Assembly (NCBI GenBank): GCA_963752565.1
Contig: CAVVZC010000003.1
Location: 744,001 to 808,000, forward strand
DNA length: 64,000 bases
DNA from: UBA11574 sp963752565
Lineage (GTDB): Bacteria > Desulfobacterota > Desulfobacteria > Desulfobacterales > UBA11574
Reading direction: 5' to 3'
In this document: piece after piece, positions 53,215 to 61,959 of the stretch
How the letters are laid out: each line of letters opens with the position of its first letter
How positions within the stretch are numbered: the stretch's first letter is position 1
Position numbers and translations under genes: made by a program
Notes under the pieces: generated by a model
Told to the model about the DNA's origin: nothing
Seen by the model: only the letters and a program-made list of their open reading frames with translations
Databases searched by the model: none

Positions 53215-53319
53215 AAGCTGTTGATGAGTAATCGAAACAAAAGCTCAAGCTATGCGTGAAAGTAAATATGAGTTAAATATAGATCTTGCATCACTTTAAA
53301 CACATAAAGGAGAATTGTC

Positions 53320-53997
53320 ATGTTAGTCAAAAACTGGATGAGCAAACCGGTGGTCACCATCAATGCAAACGATGCCATGAATGATGCGATTAAGTTATTA
53401 AAAAAACACAATATCAATATGCTGCCGGTGATGGAAAAGGGTAAGCTCGTTGGGATTGTTACGGATCGCGATCTCAAAAGAGCATCCGCATCTGATGCCA
53501 CAACCCTGGAAATTCATGAACTTTTGTTTTTACTCTCGAATATTAAAATTAAGGAGATTATGACCAAAAAACCCATCACGGTTCCTTTTGATTATACGAT
53601 CGAAGAGACTGCAGAAGTCCTATTAAGGCATAACATATCCGGAGTGCCGGTGGACGATCATTATGGAGATATCGTTGGAGTAATAACCAAAAACGATCTT
53701 TTCAAAATCATTATTTCAATGACCGGCGAAAAAAAAAGGGGTATCCAATTTGGCATGGAGTTAGAAGACCGGCCGGGTTCTATCAAAGAAGTAGCGGATA
53801 TCATCCGAGAATACGGGGGGCGTATGGCAAGCATCCTGACGTCTTACGATATGGTTCCGAAAGGATTTCGCCGGGTGTATATCCGCATGTATGGTATCGA
53901 TCGCTTTAAGGTCAATAGGCTTAAGAAAGCACTAGAAGAAAAAGCATTGCTGCTTTACATCGTAGATTGCAGTGAAATTCGTCGGGAGATTTATTAG
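53320..53997 (+). CDS. CBS-CBS-ACT domain protein
   Basis: 225 residues. Two CBS motifs (MLVKNWMSKPVVTINANDAM with LVGIVTDRDLKRA; IKEIMTKKPITVPFDYTIEE with IVGVITKNDLFKI) followed by an ACT-type C-terminal domain, GMELEDRPGSIKEVADIIRE and GRMASILTSYDMVPKG. It is the AcuB-like layout. It binds adenine nucleotides and perhaps an amino acid. Good site AAAGGAG before the ATG. In the group behind site 9. Confidence 0.9.
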   Translation: MLVKNWMSKPVVTINANDAMNDAIKLLKKHNINMLPVMEKGKLVGIVTDRDLKRASASDATTLEIHELLFLLSNIKIKEIMTKKPITVPFDYTIEETAEVLLRHNISGVPVDDHYGDIVGVITKNDLFKIIISMTGEKKRGIQFGMELEDRPGSIKEVADIIREYGGRMASILTSYDMVPKGFRRVYIRMYGIDRFKVNRLKKALEEKALLLYIVDCSEIRREIY

Positions 53998-54071
53998 ATC
54001 GAATTTTCATCAATATTTCTACCTGACATAGAGTATGTTTAGATACATTAAAGCATATATGGCGGAAGCAT

Positions 54072-54577
54072 GTGAAACAAATATTCAATATATTAATAGC
54101 TGACCGAAATTCTCATATCAGAAAACTCCTAAAACGAGAAATGATTGCAGAAGGTTATCGGGTTCGATTGCTGAAAATGGCCGGCAACTTCTTAAATGGG
54201 TATATCATGATGAACATCTTCATCTTTTGATCATAGATCCATACTTGCCCGATTTAGATATCTTATTTCTCATGAATAAGTTACATGATCGAATCCAGAT
54301 ATTGCCGGTAGTGCTTCATACTTTTCTTTCATATTATTATGACTATTCGGGATTGTTACGGCTCTTTCCTTTTGTGGAAAAACAGGGTAATAGTATTGAG
54401 CATCTTAAAGAAGTAGTCTTTGGTGTCCTGCAAAAACACTATTCTAAGCAGATTCAAGATTGCAAAGGAATCCCAAAATCTGTGTTTTCTTCCATAAAGC
54501 ATACTATCTCTATGATAATTCTCTTCATCGAATTGTATCGATACTTATACCAATCATCGGCGATTCCGTATTTATGA
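54072..54577 (+). pseudogene. Single-domain receiver, frameshifted
   Basis: From the GTG at 54072: VKQIFNILIADRNSHIRKLL, then a frame change near 54170 (one G seems to be missing before GCTGAAAATGG) to ENGRQLLKWVYHDEHLHLLI, IDPYLPDLDILFLMNKLHDR and VEKQGNSIEHLKEV. The phosphoacceptor Asp is kept (IIDPYLPD), the acidic pair is reduced to one (IADRN) and the Lys is present (VEK). The C-terminus overlaps the convergent gene by about 120 bp, which suggests that the true stop was lost. Confidence 0.6.
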
Positions 54578-54945
54578 ATATAGTTGTTGAACCTATTAAA
54601 AGCGCCTCCACCAAAAATCGCCTGGCACAAGGATTTAGAGATCTTCTCGTCATTTAAGGAAATACAGAAGTTTTCCATTGTACTGTACTCATGGTAAACG
54701 AACTTTCCAGGGATTGCGATGTATTTCTCTTCTTTCTCATCGGCCAGAATTTTTCGGGCTATCTGGATCTGTTCTTTTTGCCGCTCGGGATAGCCTCCCA
54801 ACTCGTCACTCTCCATAGCAGCACGCAATTGTTCCTTGGATATAGAAAATAGTTCGCCGCTTTCTCTATTAAGATAACACGCGGTGTTGTGTGCTTGAAA
54901 ACTTATACAGTTGATAATGTCACTGACGTTCACGCGTGGTCTCAT
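54454..54945 (-). CDS. UPF0158-family protein
   Basis: 163 residues from the ATG at 54945, which has GGAG before it; an earlier ATG at 54972 is weaker. The layout fits UPF0158: YLNRESGELFSISKEQLRAA near the start, YIAIPGKFVYHEYSTMENFC, and FGGGAFNRFNNYIHKYGIAD followed by WYKYRYNSMKRIIIEIVCFM and EEN. Function of the family is unknown. It is on the minus strand, behind the GNAT gene. Confidence 0.7.
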   Translation of the reverse strand: MRPRVNVSDIINCISFQAHNTACYLNRESGELFSISKEQLRAAMESDELGGYPERQKEQIQIARKILADEKEEKYIAIPGKFVYHEYSTMENFCISLNDEKISKSLCQAIFGGGAFNRFNNYIHKYGIADDWYKYRYNSMKRIIIEIVCFMEENTDFGIPLQS

Positions 54946-54994
54946 TTTTGCTCCAAGAAACATAAGGCACATTTAATTTGACGTTTCGGATATT

Positions 54995-55534
54995 CTATCC
55001 GGCCAGTTGGACTGTATAATAGGCCGCTTCAGGGCAAAACTTTTTCCTTGCCTGGTTCCTCGTTTCTACTTGTTTTAACAATTTCAGTTTCATTTCATAA
55101 AAAATGTGAAAGTCCTGATCACCAAGGAATGTAAAATTTTGTGTAATTTTTAAGCCAAATTTTTCATATAGCTTAACTGCACTTCTGTTTGCACTATTTA
55201 CTTTTAAGCCAACTTCTTCGATATCATCTTTCGAAAATATCCTGAGGCTTGCTTCTAATAGCTCTTTAGCAACGCCTTTGCCTCTGTGGTCGGGATGTAC
55301 TGCAATTCTTAATATTTCTGCGCTTATTCCGAGATCGCATATACAAGCAACCAGGTAACCCATAATTTCTTTCTGTTCAATAACGAAAAAAATGTCCTTT
55401 AATGCGATTTTAAAGGTATGAGGGGTCCAAGGAGTTGGGAATGACAATTGATCGATTTCTACGACTCTGTCCAGGTCCTCCTCAGTGGCGGACCTGATTG
55501 CTGTAATATGCTCTGAATCATGCATATTCATCAT
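54995..55534 (-). CDS. RimI-like GNAT acetyltransferase
   Basis: 179 residues. Opens with IRSATEEDLDRVVEIDQLSF, has LRIAVHPDHRGKGVAKELLE (acetyl-CoA loop) and GLKVNSANRSAVKLYEKFGL, the order of RimI-type N-terminal protein acetyltransferases. The C-terminal 25 residues (ETRNQARKKFCPEAAYYTVQ) are an extension. Expected to acetylate the N-terminus of a ribosomal or other protein, but the target is uncertain. It stands behind a perfect sigma-54 promoter at 55615. Confidence 0.82.
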   Translation of the reverse strand: MMNMHDSEHITAIRSATEEDLDRVVEIDQLSFPTPWTPHTFKIALKDIFFVIEQKEIMGYLVACICDLGISAEILRIAVHPDHRGKGVAKELLEASLRIFSKDDIEEVGLKVNSANRSAVKLYEKFGLKITQNFTFLGDQDFHIFYEMKLKLLKQVETRNQARKKFCPEAAYYTVQLAG

Positions 55535-55599
55535 GCCCTCCTCGTATTTGACTCTTTGTCACATATCCTTAAGCGGATTTTCTTTCTAATTATTAATAC

Positions 55600-55615
55600 A
55601 GCAACCATCGTGCCA
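55600..55615 (-). promoter_or_regulatory. Sigma-54 promoter TGGCACGATGGTTGCT
   Basis: On the minus strand from 55615 to 55600. It matches the consensus TGGCACG-N4-TTGCW at every position. Transcription should start near 55588, about 50 bp before the RimI-like gene at 55534. Confidence 0.85.
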
Positions 55616-55681
55616 TTAAGCCTAATTTGTTTAATATATTGATATCATATGGATTATATATCTTTTCGAAGTGCCAGAACC

Positions 55682-55728
55682 ATTGCATAAATGCAATTTT
55701 ATCACCCCAAGTATTGCATTAATGCAAT
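55682..55728 (-). promoter_or_regulatory. Pair of ATTGCAT-N2-ATGCAAT palindromes, enhancer class 3
   Basis: ATTGCATAAATGCAAT at 55682-55697 and ATTGCATTAATGCAAT at 55713-55728, the second a perfect 16-bp palindrome. Centres are 31 bp apart, close to three helical turns, and lie 75 and 106 bp upstream of the sigma-54 promoter at 55615. Placement and form suggest the site of an enhancer-binding protein not encoded in this window. The rest of 55729-56030 shows no gene. Confidence 0.75.
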
Positions 55729-56032
55729 TATACAAAACACGCCACAATCATCAACTTTTATTGCCTCTTTTGATAATTCAATTGTAGACACAAAGTCTGG
55801 ACTTTTCGGTACCTAATTTATAAAATAAGTTTTTGATCCTTCCCATTTACCTTTTTCATACTTTCCCATTTAACCTTCAGCAGTTACACACATTACCTAT
55901 TTTTTATATAATTTAGTATAAAAAAGCATAAAACTCATCAAAAGATGAAATAAGTTCCACTGAGAGAGTGGCATAAAATTACATACAACTATGAATAAAA
56001 ATTCCACAAATTATTGATACCATTGATATTTA

Positions 56033-56062
56033 TTGACATCCACCTCTTTATTTGCTTATATA
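56033..56062 (+). promoter_or_regulatory. Sigma-70 promoter of the surface-protein cluster
   Basis: TTGACA at 56033-56038, 18-bp spacer, TATATA at 56057-56062. Transcription would start near 56069, leaving a leader of about 355 nt before the ATG at 56424, long enough for a riboswitch. Confidence 0.6.
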
Positions 56063-56090
56063 AAGTTTCAAAAAATTTTATACCAAGAAA

Positions 56091-56196
56091 ATGCCAAACC
56101 CCGAGAAATCGAGTGACAGGACGCTACGGGTCTTAATTTTCTCGCTTACCTTATTCTAAAATATATCTCTACTGGCAAAAATGACCCAGTTGTCGA
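56091..56196 (+). ncRNA. Possible c-di-GMP-I (GEMM-like) riboswitch
   Basis: The leader contains ATGCCAAACC, a small stem closed by GAAA (CGA-GAAA-TCG at 56102-56111), then GGACGCTACGGGTCT, and further on ATGACCCAGTTGTCGA. This resembles the GEMM order GCAAACC, GAAA loop, GACGC, ACGGGTCT ... GCCGGGTTGCC. GGGTC (56128-56132) pairs with GACCC (56183-56187). Some conserved bases differ, and the P1 stem is imperfect. Such riboswitches often precede surface and extracellular proteins, which fits the genes that follow. Confidence 0.4.
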
Positions 56197-56423
56197 ATGT
56201 GACATCGTCAAGATTTCATAACGGGCTGTATGGTTCTTTTATTTTTGGGATAGAAGGTGTGCAAATAGTTACTTCCTTTCAAGATCCATACTTCATTATT
56301 CCATTTGAGATGAAATATGATGTCTATAAACACACGATAAATTTCAATAACTTGTAAATATTCCGAGATGTTTAATTATTGATAAAAGCTACGTTTCTAA
56401 CAGTTCCACCAAAGGATATTGCG

Positions 56424-58187
56424 ATGATCAGATTTCTAAATCGAGGACAGAAGATGTTCATAGGCATTGTCTGTTTAATGATTTATTGCATGGTAGGATT
56501 TCCCATTTCCAACTCGATCGACGTCGGCGCTGCGGAACCTGCTAACATATCTATGGATCGATCTCAGATGCCCGATCAGCCGGAAATTACGCCGTTCAGA
56601 ACTGCTCAGGTTTACTTCTTGGAAATGCTCGAAAAAACGCCGCCGACGGATGACGAAGCGGTGAAGCTGTCTAAGAAAGAAAAGAATAAACTGGTGGAAC
56701 AGGGTGTAATCCAGTTCCATGAAGGGGAACGTGCTCAGGCCAAAGAGACCCTTGAGCAAGCCAAAACGGTATTCCCTACAAATTATACCGTTCCCTACTA
56801 CCTGGGACTGATTTATTTGGAAGAGGGTTGGAGGTCGCGACGCGATTGCCGAGTGGCAGCAGTATGTCTTGATGGATCCGAAAAGCGAAGACTCCATGAA
56901 AATTCGCAAGTACCTCACCTTGCTGATTCGTGAGGAAGCCGTGGAATATGCCAAACAGGCCGTAGCCAATGAAGCCGATCTGCTCCGCGGCCCGGTGGCT
57001 GATAATACCGTCGCTGTCACTACGTTTAATAATCTGGGTTCCGAAAATCTCGGACCGCTGGGTAAAGGGATGGCCGCTATGCTGATTCATGACTTGGCTC
57101 AGGTTCCTGACTTACAAGTTGTGGAACGGATCAAATTACAGACCTTGCTCAAAGAAATGAATCTTGGAACCTCTGGGCTGGTTGATCAGAAAATCGTTCC
57201 CAAGGTTGGAAAACTATTGAAAGCCAAACATGTTACAACTGGAAACCTGGTTGATCTTGAGAAGGAAAATCTTCAGATTGCATCAGCGTTGTTTGATACA
57301 GAGCAGATAGAAAGTATCAGCACCCAGGAAGCCCAGGGAGCGATGAAACGGTTTTACGATCTGGAAAAGGAGATTGCCTGCAGCATTATTGAAGACCTCG
57401 GCCGTGATTGTAGCAAAATGCCGGGTGCGTTTGGCAAGATTCATACCAAAAGCCTGGCGGCACTGACCTCGTTCTCTGTGGGTCTGGATTATCTTGATCA
57501 AGAGAAATACGATGAAGCCAGAGAGGAGTTCCAGAAAGCCCTTGATGAGGATCCCAAGTTCGATCTGGCAAAAGAGGCTCTGGTGTTCACTCCCTCTCTC
57601 CGCGATGCTGCTCATGACTGCATCACAGATGATTTTAACGCTTTCGTCCAGTGGTGCGTCATCTACTGCCTTCGGTTCTGCTTCTGCCGATGTTACGGTT
57701 GATGATGACGGTGGTGGTGTGGGAGCCTTAGGGGGTACAACAATAGCTATTGCTGGAGCTGCCGCTGCAATCGGCGTGGCGTTCGGTATCGGTGGCGGTG
57801 GCGGTGGTGACGAAAGCAGCCCCTCACCCTCAGCTGGACAGCCAAGTGTACTGAATTTGACAGGAGACTGGGTCGGAACTTGGAGCGACTCAAGTGAAAC
57901 TGGTAGTGGCAACATCTCATTAAGTCTAATTCAAAATAACACCTCAGTTACCGGCAATGTATCCATTACTGGTTCTAAATGTATATCGACAGGTACTCTC
58001 TCTGGAACCGTTGTAGGGAACACCCTGGAGTCAGTTATTCAGACAGGAACAGACACAGCTTCTTTTAATGCCAACTGCACTTCTACTTCGATGAATGGAA
58101 CATTGGAAGTTACATCTGGGTCCTTGTACCGGAGATACCGGGACTGTTTCAACTTCTATAACTGGAGGCATAACCATTAAGTGGTAA
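56424..58187 (+). pseudogene. TPR and CsgG-like exported protein, several frameshifts
   Basis: The ATG at 56424 has AAAGGA before it. Signal peptide region MFIGIVCLMIYCMVGFPISN. Then a TPR part (LVEQGVIQFHEGERAQAKET, PYYLGLIYLEEG), a CsgG/FlgO-like domain (NTVAVTTFNNLGSENLGPLG, KAKHVTTGNLVDLEKENLQI), another TPR (SVGLDYLDQEKYDEAREEFQ), a Gly/Ala-rich stretch (AIAGAAAAIGVAFGIGGGGG) and a beta-rich end (LTGDWVGTWSDSSETGSGNI, ending ITGGITIKW). Frames change near 56830, 57590 and 58130. Likely a periplasmic or outer-membrane assembly factor for surface proteins; the next gene could be its client (inference). Confidence 0.7.
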
Positions 58188-58293
58188 TAAAACTATTACT
58201 TTTCAGAAGGACCCTTCTGATATCTAACACAGCTTAGGAACAAAAAGATGAGAAAAATATCTATCTTCAACACGGCAAAGGTTCCCTGAATTT

Positions 58294-60057
58294 TTGTTCT
58301 ATTTGTTTTATATTTTTATGATTTTTCTCATATCCGGTTGCGGTGGTGGAGGTGATGATAATTTTTCTTCCGATCCTTCTGAAACCGGATCCGCTTCTTT
58401 CAATATAGCGTGGCACGACACTCCTGTTGTTGGGGCTGCAGAAAACACCATAATTACGCCGACTATAGATTGTAAAGCTGCCGGTGTTTCGACAATAATA
58501 TGCGAGGTCTATGACGGATCGAACACCTATCTGACATCTCAAGATTTTGCGTGTTCTGCAGGTCAGGGGACGATAAACAATGTACCTGTAGGGACAAACA
58601 GAGAGATAGTCATCTTAGGAGAGGATGGCAACGGAAATATCTTGTACCATGGGAAAACTACGGGAATAACGGTTACAGCGGGCGAGATAAACGATGCCGG
58701 AACTATTGATACTCATCCTTTTATTGTTTCGGCTTTACTCAGTCCGGCCGACGGTTCAGAGGTTACCATCGGCTTTTTTTCAATAAATTGGACTCGTGTA
58801 GAAACTGCCTATGAATACCGTATCCAGGTGTCAGAAGACATCAACTTTGACTCCACGATTATAAATGATACGACATCTAACACGTCATATACACCTTCAG
58901 GTCTTTCAGCATCAACCACATATTACTGGAAGGTCTTTGCTCGTGATATCCATGCAAATCAAGGGGTAGAGTCAGATGTATGGAGTTTCACGGTAATTCC
59001 GGCAGGGCCATGCACCTATTCCATTTCACCGACGAGCAGGTCATTTCCGTCTGGTGGCGGTGCAGGCAGTATCAGCGTAACCTCGTCGGCAAGCGGGTGC
59101 AGCTGGACCGCTAAAGAGGATGTGGGCTGGATATCGATAACATCCGGCAGCAGCGGCAGCGGCAACGGGACAGTGGCCTATTCGGTTTCAGCTAACACAA
59201 GTTCGAACCCAAGAAGTGCAACGATTACGGTAGCCGGTAAGAGTCACACGGTGACTCAGGAGGGGGTATCTTGTACTTATTCCATTTCACCGACGAGCAG
59301 GTCATTTACATCCAGTGGTGGCACAGGCACTGTCAGCGTGACGGCGCCAAGCGGCTGTGATTGGACCGCTAAAGAGGATGTGGGCTGGATATCGGTAACA
59401 TCCGGCAGCAGCGGCAGCGGCAACGGGACAGTGGCCTATTCGGTTTCAGCTAACACAAGTTCGAACCCGAGAAGTGCAACGATTACGGTAGCCGGTAAGA
59501 GTCACACGGTGACTCAGGAGGGGGTATCTTGTACTTATTCCATTTCACCGACGAGCAGGTCATTTACGTCCGGTGGTGGCACAGGCACTGTCAGCGTGAC
59601 GGCGCCAAGCGGCTGTGATTGGACCGCCTCAGAGGATGTGGGCTGGATATCGGTAACATCCGGCAGCAGCGGCAGCGGCAACGGGACAGTGGCCTATTCG
59701 GTTTCAGCCAACACAAGTTCGAACCCAAGAAGTGCAACGATTACGGTAGCCGGTAAGAGTCACACGGTGACTCAGGAGGGGGTATCTTGTACTTATTCCA
59801 TTTCACCGACAAGCAGGTCATTTACGTCCAGTGGCGGCACAGGCACTGTCAGCGTGACTGCGCCAAGCGGCTGCAACTGGACCGCCTCAGCCTCAAAGGA
59901 TGATAAATGGATAAAGATCACATCCGGCAGCAGCGGCAGCGGCAACGGGACAGTGACCTATTCGGTTTCAGCCAACAAGGATAAGAAGAACTCCAGAAGT
60001 GCAACGATTACGGTAGCTGGGAAAAGCCATACGGTGACTCAGGATGCCAAACAGTGA
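58294..60057 (+). CDS. Surface lipoprotein with FN3-like and four BACON-type repeats
   Basis: 587 residues. Lipoprotein signal IFMIFLISGCGGGG with lipobox ISGC. A start at ATG 58248 (MRKISIFNTAKVP) would add the missing basic residues but is in another frame, so one base near 58285 may be wrong; as it stands the TTG at 58294 is used. After a domain of about 120 residues comes an FN3-like domain (SALLSPADGSEVTIGFFSIN ... WSFTVIP) and four tandem repeats of about 86 residues starting CTYSISPTSRSF. Such BACON-like units are often carbohydrate- or mucin-binding. The protein is likely displayed outside the cell. Confidence 0.8.
   Translation: MFYLFYIFMIFLISGCGGGGDDNFSSDPSETGSASFNIAWHDTPVVGAAENTIITPTIDCKAAGVSTIICEVYDGSNTYLTSQDFACSAGQGTINNVPVGTNREIVILGEDGNGNILYHGKTTGITVTAGEINDAGTIDTHPFIVSALLSPADGSEVTIGFFSINWTRVETAYEYRIQVSEDINFDSTIINDTTSNTSYTPSGLSASTTYYWKVFARDIHANQGVESDVWSFTVIPAGPCTYSISPTSRSFPSGGGAGSISVTSSASGCSWTAKEDVGWISITSGSSGSGNGTVAYSVSANTSSNPRSATITVAGKSHTVTQEGVSCTYSISPTSRSFTSSGGTGTVSVTAPSGCDWTAKEDVGWISVTSGSSGSGNGTVAYSVSANTSSNPRSATITVAGKSHTVTQEGVSCTYSISPTSRSFTSGGGTGTVSVTAPSGCDWTASEDVGWISVTSGSSGSGNGTVAYSVSANTSSNPRSATITVAGKSHTVTQEGVSCTYSISPTSRSFTSSGGTGTVSVTAPSGCNWTASASKDDKWIKITSGSSGSGNGTVTYSVSANKDKKNSRSATITVAGKSHTVTQDAKQ
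59011..60057 (+). repeat. Four tandem 258-270 bp BACON-coding repeats
   Basis: Units begin at 59011, 59272, 59530 and 59788, each coding for CTYSISPTSRSF ... GKSHTVTQEG. Units 2 and 3 are nearly identical at DNA level, and unit 4 differs most in its second half (SASKDDKWIKI). High identity points to recent amplification or gene conversion. A decayed piece of a further unit lies at 60215. Confidence 0.88.
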
Positions 60058-60214
60058 CGACGATGACTGATTTTTGACCTTTTGGAATTGAAAAGTGATG
60101 CTGAAAATATGTCAAGATGATAGTTGGAATGAAAACCTGATAGATGACATCATGAGTTCTTGTTAAAGGCTTGCAAAATATGAACAAGAATATGACCTGG
60201 CTCCCAAACCGTTG

Positions 60215-60285
60215 ATATCAGAAATGCAACCATTACGTTAGCCGGGTGGAGTCACAAGGTTCGCCAGGAGGGATTTAAAGATTAA
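60215..60285 (+). pseudogene. Decayed fragment of a fifth BACON repeat
   Basis: The frame reads IRNATITLAGWSHKVRQEGF, matching the end of the repeat unit (PRSATITVAGKSHTVTQEG). It lies 160 bp beyond the stop of the lipoprotein gene. The 60058-60339 gap holds nothing else that I recognise. Confidence 0.65.
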
Positions 60286-60339
60286 GAAAACCTAAATTCG
60301 GATATTCTCTTCATCAGAATCGATACTTAACATTATTAA

Positions 60340-61959
60340 ATGGAAATAGTGAGGCGTTTACAGTTGCTTTTATTGACAAACAACCTGTGCAGACTCATCA
60401 GCTTTTTTCTGACCTTTCAAATAATTATTCTGCTGCCAAAGTTCTGGGTAAACGACTCCCCTGGGCTTGCAGCTGCAGAACAGATTCAGACCCTGCAAAA
60501 ACAAGTTGAGAAAAGGGTTGAATTTGATGTCGATCAAGATCTGAGTTCTCAAATAACGACACCGATGGTTACTATACCATCGGTTAGGGCTGACCAGACA
60601 GCGGAAAAGACAAAACCGGATTTGAATAAAGCCAAGAAAAGGAAGCTAACCTTGGAGGCCGCCATCAACCGAGCTCTGGAAGCCAATCGGGGCCTGAGAG
60701 ATGTCATGGATCAGGTAGAAGGGACTCGCCTTTCTCTTGTTGCTGTAGAGTCGGAATTTGAGCTTAAAATAGTTCCTGCCGGTGAGGCAAGGATAACTGG
60801 CGACAGTGATGAGGGTTCTACCGATAGCCTGGGAGCGGGAATTTCCCTGCAAAAAAAATTCGATGTGGGTACTGATATTATGATTACCCCACAAACACGA
60901 AAGACGGACGACCTCTATAACACTGGTGTGGATACGAGACTTATTCAACCGCTGCTGCGGGGCTTTGGCAAGGAATTTAACCTGTCGGGAGTGCGCAGTG
61001 CTGAATTTGGGACCCGCTCGGCACAGCGCAGCCTCTACTTGAGACAGGTGAGTACCGTGCTTTTGACCATAGGTGCTGTTTACGATGTTGTCAGACAAAG
61101 AGAGTTATTTCAACTCAATGAAGAGTCGGCCTTGAGGCTTCGAGTCCACGCCGAGGCAGCGAGTGCAAAAAACAAGATTGGCCTTGCCACCCAGATCGAC
61201 GTTTACCGTGCAGGCTTTCAGCAGAAACAGGCAGAGGACAACTTGAACACTGCACGCGAAGCTTATCGAGATGCTCTTGATAATCTGAAGATCTTACTTT
61301 CGCTGCCCCTTGAAGAAGAAATAGAGGTAGAAGCGCCACTTAATTATAACCTTGTAAGGATTACAAAGGAACAAGCCGTGAGTACAGGGCTCAAGAACCG
61401 CGTTGAACTGGATCAAGCAAAAGACAACATCCGGGAATCAGAGCGCTTGTCAAGAGTGGCCAAACATAACATCTGGCCTAATTTGGATGTGGTGTTGAAT
61501 TACTCGCGGTTCGGCAGCGGGGAGAACTTTGGAAATAGCACTGGATTTGATCAGGGCTCCTGGAATGTAGGTCTCGTAACCTCAACTGACCTTGCCCGAA
61601 CAGTGGAGCGTGCTGCCTATGATCAAAGCCTGCTTAATGTACAGGGTGCACAACGCAACTATAATCTCCTGCGCGATGAGGTGGCCAGGGAAGTCAAAAG
61701 GAATTTCAGAAATCTTCGCGGTTCTGAAAATAGTATTGCGATCCAGGAGGAGCAGATCAGACAGTCTAAAGGGCAGCTTGCGCTTGCACAAGTAAAATTC
61801 AGGTTTGGGCTGGCAAATAATTTTGATCTAATTGATGCTGAAACAAAACTTCGTATTGCGCAGACGAATCTGCTTTCAGCGGTACTTAACTATATCGTAG
61901 GCACCAATCGATTGAGGGCTGCAATGGGGACTTTGCTTGAAAGGCCTAAGAAATTCTGA
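60340..61959 (+). CDS. TolC-family outer-membrane efflux protein
   Basis: 539 residues. N-terminal hydrophobic leader (LISFFLTFQIIILLPKFWVN), then two related coiled-coil halves. Typical segments include LTLEAAINRALEANRGLRDV, AAYDQSLLNVQGAQRNYNLL, REVKRNFRNLRGSENSIAIQ and LALAQVKFRFGLANNFDLID. This is the trimeric outer-membrane channel used by RND, MacAB and type I exporters. TGATGA overlap with the membrane-fusion gene shows coupling. Confidence 0.88.
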   Translation: MEIVRRLQLLLLTNNLCRLISFFLTFQIIILLPKFWVNDSPGLAAAEQIQTLQKQVEKRVEFDVDQDLSSQITTPMVTIPSVRADQTAEKTKPDLNKAKKRKLTLEAAINRALEANRGLRDVMDQVEGTRLSLVAVESEFELKIVPAGEARITGDSDEGSTDSLGAGISLQKKFDVGTDIMITPQTRKTDDLYNTGVDTRLIQPLLRGFGKEFNLSGVRSAEFGTRSAQRSLYLRQVSTVLLTIGAVYDVVRQRELFQLNEESALRLRVHAEAASAKNKIGLATQIDVYRAGFQQKQAEDNLNTAREAYRDALDNLKILLSLPLEEEIEVEAPLNYNLVRITKEQAVSTGLKNRVELDQAKDNIRESERLSRVAKHNIWPNLDVVLNYSRFGSGENFGNSTGFDQGSWNVGLVTSTDLARTVERAAYDQSLLNVQGAQRNYNLLRDEVAREVKRNFRNLRGSENSIAIQEEQIRQSKGQLALAQVKFRFGLANNFDLIDAETKLRIAQTNLLSAVLNYIVGTNRLRAAMGTLLERPKKF

